Part shown: one piece after another, positions 1 through 7,672 of the stretch
How the letters are laid out: each line of letters opens with the position of its first letter
Numbering within the stretch: the stretch's first letter is position 1
From: Kitasatospora sp. NBC_00240
Lineage (GTDB): Bacteria > Actinomycetota > Actinomycetes > Streptomycetales > Streptomycetaceae
DNA: 64,000 nt
Assembly (NCBI RefSeq): GCF_026342405.1
Contig: NZ_JAPEMU010000003.1
Location: 62,001 to 126,000, forward strand
Direction: 5' to 3'
Notes under the pieces: generated by a model
What the model saw: only the letters and a program-made list of their open reading frames with translations
The model's database searches: none
Told to the model about the DNA's origin: nothing
Position numbers and translations under genes: made by a program

Positions 1-1094
1 CCGGCACCCATATCCGTGATCCGATTCCTGTCGCACGTCAGTGGTCCCGGCGCACCTGGGCGCAGCGGCTGGATGCGTTGCTCGGCAGCGGCGACGACGT
101 CCGGGTCGGCCGGGCCGGAAGCTGCCGCAGCGTGGACGGCTGGGATACCGCCCAGGCGATAGGCGGCGAGCAGCAGGCGCAGTTCCTCCGGGGTCCGGCC
201 CAGGTGGGTGGCGGCGTCCTCGAGGTAGGGCAGGCCAGTGGTCGTTGCGAGCAGACGGATGGCGTCGCCGAGTGCGTCGACGCCGGTTGCGGTGTTGGTT
301 TGCCCGTTCAGCAGGGCGGTGGCGTGGTGGGCGGCTGAGGCAGTCAGGAGCCTGAGGTGCTCCAGTGGTGGCGCTGGGGCGGGTGGTTCGTCGCGGAGCT
401 GGTCCAGGACCGGGTGGCCGCCGGCCGTGGGGTATGTGCCGGGTTGGGGCAGGGGCTGGGTGTGGGTGCGCCAGAGTTGGTAGGCGTGGTCGGCCCGTAC
501 CTCAGTGGGCAGCGTCGCTGGGCGCGGTTCGCCGGCGCGGGCTGTCGTGCGCTGCTCCGGAAGGATGACGGCGGCGGTCAGCCTCGTGGTCAGGCGGCTC
601 ATGGAGAGGCCGCGCAGCACGAGGAAGACGCTGGGGTTGGCGGCGATGCGCGGAGTGAGGGCGTGGCCGAGCGCGGCGCTGTGCTGGCACACAGTGGGGG
701 TGTTGCGGCAGGTGCAACGGAAGGTGATTTCCGTTGCGGCGGGGACGAGGCGAATGCCGGCGATGTGCGCCGGGTCGGCAAGTTGACGGTGGAGGTGGCC
801 CGACAGGACGGCGGCTCGGTGCTCGGGGTGGGCGGCGATGGCGCTGGTGACGGCGTCCCACTGTGCTTCGCTGAGCGTGGTGGTGGAGATGGTGGCCCGA
901 TGGCTTGTCCCGTTGATGCCGACGACCTGTGCGGTGACGGTCAGCGGTGCGGTGGAGATCTGGCCGACGGCTCCGTCGCGGGCGAGCTTGGCGCCGGCCC
1001 CGAGCCGGTTGGGGTCGTCGGCCGCCTCGGTGAGGGCCCGCTTCCACTGGTCGGCCCAGGGGCTCAGGTTGGTGCGGCGGCGGGTGGCGGTCAT
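1..1094 (-). CDS. SWIM zinc-finger protein, 3' end beyond window
   Basis: Reading leftward from an ATG at 1094, one frame stays open to the window edge; about 364 residues are visible and the C-terminus is missing. Residues 127-138 form the SWIM pattern CxCx(n)CxH (CTCRNTPTVCQH), a zinc-binding fold known to contact DNA or protein. The start overlaps the stop of the upstream SNF2 gene as ATGA (1094-1091), so the two are probably translationally coupled. Paired SNF2 and SWIM genes are common in actinobacteria, and SWIM domains are found fused to SNF2 ATPases elsewhere, so a joint complex is likely (inference). The rest of the protein is alanine-rich and was not assigned to a family. Confidence 0.85.
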   Translation of the reverse strand, partial: MTATRRRTNLSPWADQWKRALTEAADDPNRLGAGAKLARDGAVGQISTAPLTVTAQVVGINGTSHRATISTTTLSEAQWDAVTSAIAAHPEHRAAVLSGHLHRQLADPAHIAGIRLVPAATEITFRCTCRNTPTVCQHSAALGHALTPRIAANPSVFLVLRGLSMSRLTTRLTAAVILPEQRTTARAGEPRPATLPTEVRADHAYQLWRTHTQPLPQPGTYPTAGGHPVLDQLRDEPPAPAPPLEHLRLLTASAAHHATALLNGQTNTATGVDALGDAIRLLATTTGLPYLEDAATHLGRTPEELRLLLAAYRLGGIPAVHAAAASGPADPDVVAAAEQRIQPLRPGAPGPLTCDRNRITDMGA

Positions 1095-4000
1095 CGGCTG
1101 CTTCCGAGGGATACGAGGTCGGACAGGTCACGGTCGTCGAGCTCGGTCAGGGCCTGCTCGCCGCCGGCCAGGACAGCTTCGTTGAGGGCGCGCTTGTGCT
1201 CGAGGAGGGCGGTGATCCGGTCCTCGACGGTTCCCTCCGTGACGAGTGCGTGCACCTGGACCGTCAGGTGCTGGCCGATGCGGTGGGCGCGGTCGGTGGC
1301 CTGGTCCTCGACGGCGGGGTTCCACGGCCGGTCGTAGTGGATCACGTGGGTGGCGCGGGTGAGGGTGAGGCCTGTTCCGGCTGCCTTGACGGAGAGGATC
1401 AGCACCGGGGTGCGGCCTGCCTGGAACGTGTCGACGATCTCCTGACGTCGGCGGCGGGTGGTCTTGCCGTGCAGGAACTGCACGGGGACGCCGCGTGCTT
1501 CCAGGTAGGCCTGCAGGAGGTGGCCCATGGTGACATAGCTGGTGAAGACCAGCACCGCCTCGCCGCTGTCAGTGATGGCGGCCAGCAGCTCGTCAAGCGC
1601 CTCGACTTTCGCGGACCGGGCGGCCAGGGAGCCGGGGTCCGCCCGTACGCTCTCGGGGGTGTCCTTGAGGTAGTGGGCGGGACTGTTGCAGATCTGCTTG
1701 ACGCTCTGGAGGAGCTTGAGGACCAGGCCGCGGCGGTTGATGCCGGAGGTCCCGGCGATTCCGGCCATGGCCTCTCGCACGACCGCCTCATACAGGGCCG
1801 CCTGTTCGGTGGTCAGCTGGACGATGCGCGGGCTGTGGACCTTGGCGGGAAGCTCGGGGGCAATACCCGGGTCGGACTTGAGGCGGCGGAGCATGAACGG
1901 GCTGATGAGCCGTGCGAGGCGCTGGGCCTCCTGGCTGGCGGTGTCGCGTTCGGCGGCGCGGGCGTAGCGCTCGCGGAAGGCGGTCAGTGTTCCGAGCAGG
2001 CCGGGGTTGGCCCAGTCGAGGATGGCCCACAGTTCGGTGAGGTTGTTCTCGATCGGGGTACCGGTGATGGCGACGCGGGTGCGGGTGGTGAGTTCGCGCA
2101 GGCGGCGGGCCGCGGCGGAGCGGTGGTTCTTGACGTTCTGGGCCTCGTCCGCGAGGACGGCGCTCCAGGGCTGGTCGAGGAGGGCGGCGGGGCTGCTGCG
2201 GAGGATGCCGTAGGTGGTGATGACGATGGCGTCGTCGGGCAGATGGGTGAGGGTGCGGCCGGCGCCGTGGTAGACCACGACCGGGATGCCGGGTGCGAAG
2301 CGGGCGATCTCGCGGGCCCATGCCGTGACGAGGGACGACGGGCAGACGACCAGGGTGGGGCCGGTGGATCCGGCGGTGTGGCGGTGGAGGATGAACGCGA
2401 TCGCGGTCAAGGTCTTGCCCAGGCCCATGTCGTCGGCGAGGCAGGCGCCGAATCCGAGGCTGGTCGTGCGGGCCAGCCACGTCAGTGCCCGGTGCTGGTA
2501 GTCGCGGAGCGTCGCGTTCAGCACGGAAGGTACGGGAATGGGGTCGGTGCTGGTGTCTCCGGTGCGCAGGGCGGAGATGACGGAGGTGAGGCCCGCGCCG
2601 GCCTCGCACACGAACTCCTCGCCGTCCACGGTGATCGTGCCGGTCAGCGCGGCGGTGAGAGCTTCGACGCCGCTCAGGTCCTTCAGGGTGCGGTCTCCGG
2701 CGCGCAGGGCGGTCTGTGGGTCGACGAGGACCCACTGCTCGCGCAGGCGCACCAGGGGGCGGGCCGCTTCCGCGAGGGTGTCCATCTCGGCTTCGGTCAG
2801 CGGGCTTCCGTCGAGGGCGATCCGCCAGCGGAAGTCAAGGAGCTCGGTGAGGCCGAGCTGCCGGTCGGCGGTCGTCGACCGGCCCACCACGGTGTGGGTG
2901 GCGAGGGCGGACACCAGCTGCGCGGGCCAGTGGATCGTGATGCCGGCGCGTTCGAGTTCCTGGGTGGCGGGGCCGAGGAGCTGAACGGCCTGGGGGCCGG
3001 TCAGGTCGAGGCCCACCGGCTGTTCCTGGCGGGCCAGTGGCGCCAGGGAGGGGCAGATCCGTGCGGCGCGGCGCAGCACGCGTTGGACGCGAGCAGTCGC
3101 GCCGGGGTCGAGGCCAGCGGTCGCGGGGTCGGCCCAGGCGTTGGCTGCGGGGATGTCCTTCTCTTCGGTGTCGGTTGCGATGCGCAGTGCGAGTGAGGCG
3201 CGCAGTGTCGGAGTGCCGTGGTCGGTGGACGGCGCCTTGATGTGCAGGACGAGGTGTGGTTCGGGGAAGGGGTCCAGGCGTTGTTCGATGGAGTCTGCCC
3301 ATGCGTGCAGGTGTCCGGCGTCGCGCGGGGTGGTGCTCGCGTAGGGCAGGTCGCCGACCAGGGCTGCGGCGCCGGGGGTCTTGAGGTAGGAGTTGGCGAG
3401 GTCGTCGAGGAACGCGGACACCAGTGGGCGGGCGCCGGTGATGCGCAGTGGGGTGTGGCCGGACAGGAGGCAGTGGGCGTGTGGGGGCATGGCGGCGGCG
3501 AGGTCGTCGAGTGCCTGGGCCAGGCGCGGTGTCATCGGGCCGGCGCGCCAGCGGTCGTGGCCGGCGGTGCTGACCGAGGGGTACACGAGACGGGCGGCGA
3601 CGATCTGCAGTCCCAGGCGTGCGACGCGGGCCCAGGCCAGCGTGGAGGGGTGGACGGCGGGGCTCGTCTGGTCGAGGTCCAGGAGCAGCGGTACGGCCGT
3701 GGCCACGGGGACCGCCCAGCCGTGCACGTGTGCCCGTCGGACACCGACGTCGGTGCCCAGGGCCAGTTCCGCGCTGCTGTTGGCGAGCGGCGCGGGAAGG
3801 TCGGCGTCCGGTAGCGGTTCGCCGTCCGGCCGGTAGGCGAGGAGGTGTCCGCTGGCGTCGGCGGACGGCAGGTAGAGGAGTGCGGTGCCGGTGGCGAGCT
3901 GCTGGCGCAGCCGCGCTTCGGCGGCGGCGCGCGTGATCCAGTCCGCGGGGTGGCGGTCCGGGGCCGGTGGGGTGAAGTGCGGCAGGGCGCGCTGAGCGGG

Positions 4001-5566
4001 GGCGGCGGGGCGGGACTGTTCTGGCGAGGGCGGCGCGGGCGGTTGCTCGGTCGCGGGTGTTGCGGCCGGTGCGGGAGGCCGGGTGCCCGGCGTGGGCGAG
4101 GTGGCTGGTGCGGCCGGATCCGGTGTGGCGGTGGTCCGGCGGAGCAGGTCCACCATGCTCTGCGCGGCGCGGGTGCGGGCGTCGGGCTTGGAGGATGCCC
4201 TGCCGGTGGCGGTGAGCGGGTTGCCGTTCAGGTCGCACGTGACGGTGCAGACGAACTCTGTGCCGATCGCCCGGCCGGGAAGCGGTTCGACGGTGACGGT
4301 GTAGACCGGCTTGGTGATCCCGCCGACCTGCGCGTACTCGTTCAGGATGCTCAACGGGTTCTTCCCGTCGCGCAGTTGAGGGACACCGGGTGCCCCGATG
4401 GTGGGCGACGGGTCGACCGGGGGAAACTGCGGTGCGCGTGTTCCGGCGAGGTGCGCCAGGAGGCTGCATGCCGCGCGGTGGCGGCCGTCCTTCTTCGATC
4501 TGGCGCTCTGCTCGGCGCCTCGTACCGTCCCGGCGTCGGGGGCCTGAAGTTCAGCGGTGCAGACGAGCACGGACCCGCCGCTCTCCTCTCGCACGCCCTC
4601 GTCGTAGCGGAGCCACGGGCCCGCGTCCGGGTCGCCCGCGTGGGCGAGGACGGCGGCGGCCGTACCAGGCTGCCGGGCGACAAGGCGCATGACCGCTTCC
4701 CGCACCTCGGCCCAGCCCGGCGAGCCGGTGGTGAGCAGGATGCGGTGGATGTCGCCCTTCTTCAGCTGCTCCCGTTCGCAGCGTCGCAGGATCTCCCGCT
4801 CCAGCGCTGCATCCGGCTCCGGGGCGGCGACGCGGCTCTGGAGGAGAGCCTGGAAGGCCTCTGCGCCCATGCGGGGGGCCGGCGCGTCCTTGGTCCGGCC
4901 GGCGGCGGTGAACTGGCCGGACGGAGCAACGGCGCTCGCGCGGCCCGGGTCCGGAAGGTCGGCGAGCTCCGCCAGGAGACTGAGCAGTGCGCGTTGGCGT
5001 GCCTCACGCGGGGTGGCGGCGCGGTGGACGGCGCCGCTGGTCTCCTCGCCGGGCAGGCCGAGCGTTGCCTGGGCGAGGAAGGCTTGCTGCTTGCCGGAGC
5101 CGGCGACGGCTTCCTGTACGGCGGGCGGTGGCCACATCTCGACCTGGGCGTGCGCGGCGACGATGCCCGGGACGAGCGGGGGTGTGCGGACTGCCTGGTC
5201 GAGCGCGGCCTGCCGGGCCCGTCGCCAGTGCGGCGTGTCACCGGTGAGGAACAGGAGCAGCCGCAGGTCTCGGACACCGAGGCGGTCGGTGTCCGCCCGT
5301 GATGCTGCTTCCGCCGGCTCGGGACCGGGCTCTGCGCTCAGGCAGGCGGCTTTCAGGAAGGTGTAGAACTCCTCGCTCCCGAGCCCCCCGAGATCGAGGT
5401 CCTGACCGGCTCGGTCGAGCGGGGGTCGGGGTGCGATCAGGTGACCGTCATGGCGGCCGGACAGGGCGGTACTCCGGGGTTGGCGGGGAGCGTCAGCCTG
5501 GTTCGGCGGCTGGGTGGGGAGAACCGGCTGGCGGGCGGGCTGCTGGACCACCAAGAAGAACTCCAT
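1091..5566 (-). CDS. SNF2-family DEAD/DEAH-like ATPase with N-terminal dsRBD-like repeats
   Basis: About 1491 residues. The C-terminal third has the SNF2 motifs: ADDMGLGKT (motif I, near residue 1042), ADEAQN (motif II, near 1140), AITGTPIENN (III), FTSYVTMGH (IV), KAAGTGLTL (V) and DRAHRIGQ (VI, near 1426). Ahead of it lies a region like the SNF2-associated DUF3670 domain. The N-terminal third holds three segments ending in a dsRBD-type helix: about 130-205, 300-375 (SARSKKDGRHRAACSLL) and 402-476 (NPLSILNEYAQ ... ASSKPDARTRAAQSMVDLL). The third is convincing; the first two are weaker. SNF2 ATPases translocate on duplex nucleic acid. Start uncertain: ATG 5566 is preferred because residues upstream of it look non-coding; the frame is open to 5947. 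No clear ribosome site. Confidence 0.85.
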   Translation of the reverse strand: MEFFLVVQQPARQPVLPTQPPNQADAPRQPRSTALSGRHDGHLIAPRPPLDRAGQDLDLGGLGSEEFYTFLKAACLSAEPGPEPAEAASRADTDRLGVRDLRLLLFLTGDTPHWRRARQAALDQAVRTPPLVPGIVAAHAQVEMWPPPAVQEAVAGSGKQQAFLAQATLGLPGEETSGAVHRAATPREARQRALLSLLAELADLPDPGRASAVAPSGQFTAAGRTKDAPAPRMGAEAFQALLQSRVAAPEPDAALEREILRRCEREQLKKGDIHRILLTTGSPGWAEVREAVMRLVARQPGTAAAVLAHAGDPDAGPWLRYDEGVREESGGSVLVCTAELQAPDAGTVRGAEQSARSKKDGRHRAACSLLAHLAGTRAPQFPPVDPSPTIGAPGVPQLRDGKNPLSILNEYAQVGGITKPVYTVTVEPLPGRAIGTEFVCTVTCDLNGNPLTATGRASSKPDARTRAAQSMVDLLRRTTATPDPAAPATSPTPGTRPPAPAATPATEQPPAPPSPEQSRPAAPAQRALPHFTPPAPDRHPADWITRAAAEARLRQQLATGTALLYLPSADASGHLLAYRPDGEPLPDADLPAPLANSSAELALGTDVGVRRAHVHGWAVPVATAVPLLLDLDQTSPAVHPSTLAWARVARLGLQIVAARLVYPSVSTAGHDRWRAGPMTPRLAQALDDLAAAMPPHAHCLLSGHTPLRITGARPLVSAFLDDLANSYLKTPGAAALVGDLPYASTTPRDAGHLHAWADSIEQRLDPFPEPHLVLHIKAPSTDHGTPTLRASLALRIATDTEEKDIPAANAWADPATAGLDPGATARVQRVLRRAARICPSLAPLARQEQPVGLDLTGPQAVQLLGPATQELERAGITIHWPAQLVSALATHTVVGRSTTADRQLGLTELLDFRWRIALDGSPLTEAEMDTLAEAARPLVRLREQWVLVDPQTALRAGDRTLKDLSGVEALTAALTGTITVDGEEFVCEAGAGLTSVISALRTGDTSTDPIPVPSVLNATLRDYQHRALTWLARTTSLGFGACLADDMGLGKTLTAIAFILHRHTAGSTGPTLVVCPSSLVTAWAREIARFAPGIPVVVYHGAGRTLTHLPDDAIVITTYGILRSSPAALLDQPWSAVLADEAQNVKNHRSAAARRLRELTTRTRVAITGTPIENNLTELWAILDWANPGLLGTLTAFRERYARAAERDTASQEAQRLARLISPFMLRRLKSDPGIAPELPAKVHSPRIVQLTTEQAALYEAVVREAMAGIAGTSGINRRGLVLKLLQSVKQICNSPAHYLKDTPESVRADPGSLAARSAKVEALDELLAAITDSGEAVLVFTSYVTMGHLLQAYLEARGVPVQFLHGKTTRRRRQEIVDTFQAGRTPVLILSVKAAGTGLTLTRATHVIHYDRPWNPAVEDQATDRAHRIGQHLTVQVHALVTEGTVEDRITALLEHKRALNEAVLAGGEQALTELDDRDLSDLVSLGSSR

Positions 5567-6010
5567 GCAAAGGACCGGGCCGACACAATGCCTGCCATTG
5601 TTCCGTGCTCCCGCCGAGTCGAACGCCCGGACGCGCCAAAACGGTCCGCTCACCCGCGTCATGCCGATCTCGTGAGGCGCAGCCCGCTGGTCCACGATCG
5701 CTACCTGTGTCCTGCGAATGCGAGTTGCAGCGGCTTGTCGTTGCGGTGCCGAGGCCTTGAGGTTGGTGGCCAGTGCGTCCGGAGCCGCCCCCCTGACTCT
5801 GCTGCTGGGAGGCAGGCAGCGCCTCGTAGTTCGGGAGTGTCCGCACCCCGGGCCGAGCGCGGGCGATCCAATCGCTCCCTCAGGCCTTCGGGAGGCACGC
5901 AAGTGACGATGGTCCAGGTGATGGCCGATCGGGTTCGCATGGGGCATTGGACTGACGTTACTGCTGGTCTGAATCTAGACCGGACTGAATTCAGTACGTA
6001 TGATGCCTGC
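5567..6010. other. Divergent intergenic region, SNF2 gene / small HTH gene
   Basis: About 440 bases between two divergent genes. Only the palindromic stretch next to the rightward gene (5966-5994) stands out. Frames through the rest are continuations of the flanking genes with non-protein-like composition. The SNF2 gene may in truth start inside this region. Confidence 0.5.
5966..5994 (+). promoter_or_regulatory. Paired palindromes upstream of the HTH gene
   Basis: GGTCT-GAATCT-AGACC (5966-5981) is followed after three bases by the perfect palindrome CTGAATTCAG (5985-5994). Both contain CTGAAT/GAATCT and lie in an AT-richer patch ending 16 bases before the ATG at 6011. The placement fits an operator for a repressor, plausibly the product of the adjacent gene (inference). 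Confidence 0.4.
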
Positions 6011-6472
6011 ATGGACACCAGCGAGATCAGGGCGGAGCGAGCGAATTTCCTGGGGGCGAAGCGGGCACTGGTCGACGCGATCACCCGCGAAGCCCGGAGC
6101 GGGACTTCGGCCAAAGAGATCGCCAGGCAGGCGGCGCCCGCCTTCGGGCGGGACCAGGTGCTCCAGTACGTCGCGGCGGTCGCGCTTCACGACGTCGCTC
6201 GCAAGGCGCTGCTGGAGGCGGGCCTCGACAGTGCGGTAGACATCTCCGTGACTGGTATGGACACACCCCGCGAGGCGCGCCTGCGCCTCTACGTCGACCC
6301 CGGCGAGACAGCCGACTACGCGCAGCTTCCCGAGCGCATCCGGGCGGCCCTCCGCGACTTCCAGATCACGCTGGCGCCCGCCCGCGACGGCAGCGACCCT
6401 GCCGCCGAGCCCGACGACCTCCTGCGTGACGGAGAAGCAGCACGGCTGATCCCGCTCAAGCCCCGCCGGTGA
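6011..6472 (+). CDS. Small putative helix-turn-helix protein
   Basis: 153 residues from ATG 6011. I do not recognise a named family. The first 70 residues are helical and charged; the segment around SAKEIARQAAPAFGRDQVLQYV (about residues 33-53) has the spacing of a helix-turn-helix, as in DNA-binding proteins of Streptomyces mobile elements. The C-terminal part is acidic then basic. It is divergent from the SNF2 gene and directly preceded by two palindromes, which would fit autoregulation. Composition matches its neighbours. The real-gene call is firm because codon bias is strong from 6011 onward and absent upstream in the same frame. The function is inferred only. Confidence 0.7.
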   Translation: MDTSEIRAERANFLGAKRALVDAITREARSGTSAKEIARQAAPAFGRDQVLQYVAAVALHDVARKALLEAGLDSAVDISVTGMDTPREARLRLYVDPGETADYAQLPERIRAALRDFQITLAPARDGSDPAAEPDDLLRDGEAARLIPLKPRR

Positions 6473-6755
6473 TCGTCCGCAGCCGGTGGCCGAGGCGGGA
6501 AGCGGCCATGCCCGTCCATGATCCCAGCAGAGCGAACGTTGCCAGAGCACGTCGGTGGCCGATGGTTCAGCAAGAGCGGCTACCGAGCACCCCCGGCCGC
6601 GCTCCACGCGGTGGCGGCGCTTACCGCCACGTTGGGTGGTCTGCCGAATGCTCAGCCGCTCGCCGAATCACCGTGATCGTTGCCACCAGGGCACGACATC
6701 ACATCCCCGGCCTCACCTGTCCACGGCCGTAGCGCAGGCCCCCCTTGGAGAGTTC

Positions 6756-7406
6756 ATGTGGCAGCAAGTGCAACTCAACGGCCTTGAGGCCTTCACACAG
6801 TACCCAAGCCCATTCAGGGGCGGGATGCTGGACACCGCCACGATGACGGGTGGCCTGGATCCGGAGCACCTCCGGTTGCGCAACGCACATCATGAGGCCG
6901 GACACGCCGTCATCGGCATGATCCTGGGCCTGCCAGTGACGGCGGCCGTCCTCGATGCCAGCCCAGCTCCGACGTCCACCCCGGCCGGCACGTACGGCGA
7001 GTCAGGGCACGTGTCGGTCGGCCCGTTCGACGCGACGGAACTCGACACCGTTCTGGCCTTCTACGTCGCCGGCGTCCGGGCCGCACACCGTTGGCTATTC
7101 GAGAACGGACTGCTGACCCCGGTCACCGCGTTTCTCAACGATGTGGTCGCCGGCGTCGGCGACCAGGTGCAACTGAGAGCGGTCCAGGCCGAGCGGCCGA
7201 TCCTGTTCACCTACGGGACGGGGCGTCCCGAAGACGTGCCGGATGGTTGGGACCACGTGGAGGTCGCCTCGATCTACACACGGGTGGACAAGCTGGTCGA
7301 TCGGCACTGGCCACAGGTCGCAGCGGTCGCCCTCCACCTGGTCTCCCACAGCCGGGCGGGCGTGGACGACCTGCGGGCCCTACTCTCCTCGGACGTACGC
7401 CACTGA
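6756..7406 (+). CDS. HEAGH-motif metallopeptidase-like protein
   Basis: 216 residues from ATG 6756, preceded by GGAGAG at 6747-6752 (short spacing). Near residue 46 is NAHHEAGHAVIGMILGLPV: HEAGH followed by hydrophobics is the zinc-binding helix of FtsH-type (M41) peptidases and small stand-alone relatives. The protein lacks the AAA+ ATPase domain and membrane segments of FtsH. A third zinc ligand could not be placed. It may be a free-standing peptidase or an inactive peptidase-like fold. It sits between the small HTH gene and the leftward 1228-residue nuclease-like gene. Confidence 0.75.
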   Translation: MWQQVQLNGLEAFTQYPSPFRGGMLDTATMTGGLDPEHLRLRNAHHEAGHAVIGMILGLPVTAAVLDASPAPTSTPAGTYGESGHVSVGPFDATELDTVLAFYVAGVRAAHRWLFENGLLTPVTAFLNDVVAGVGDQVQLRAVQAERPILFTYGTGRPEDVPDGWDHVEVASIYTRVDKLVDRHWPQVAAVALHLVSHSRAGVDDLRALLSSDVRH

Positions 7407-7672
7407 AGGTCCGAACCAGATCCCTCCAGGGCCGCCAGGCCCGACTCGGACAGAGGGGCATCTCCCCCCGCCTCAACGGATGATGCCCTGCCTGACGTGC
7501 GCGGACGGCCCCCGGCAGGCCGTGCTGACCCGAACCGATCGCGGCCGAACTCAAACTGAACCGCCGCGGAGGCGTACCGCGGCTGCGCGAGCGGACCGGG
7601 AGGCGCGGACACCGGCTGGCGTGGGCCCGCCCCACACCGGCCAGGCCTATCCTCAACGGCCCACCGATGCGG

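Noticed and set aside
1196..3196. 666-residue rightward open frame opposite the SNF2 gene
   Set aside because: Gly/Val/Ala/Asp-rich composition typical of an antisense frame in GC-rich DNA; no motif; SNF2 motifs on the other strand decide.
5567..5947. Upstream extension of the SNF2 gene to ATG 5947
   Set aside because: The extra 127 residues (Arg/Pro/Ala-rich, HANPIGHHLDHRHLRASRR) look untranslated and overlap the divergent promoter; ATG 5566 preferred.
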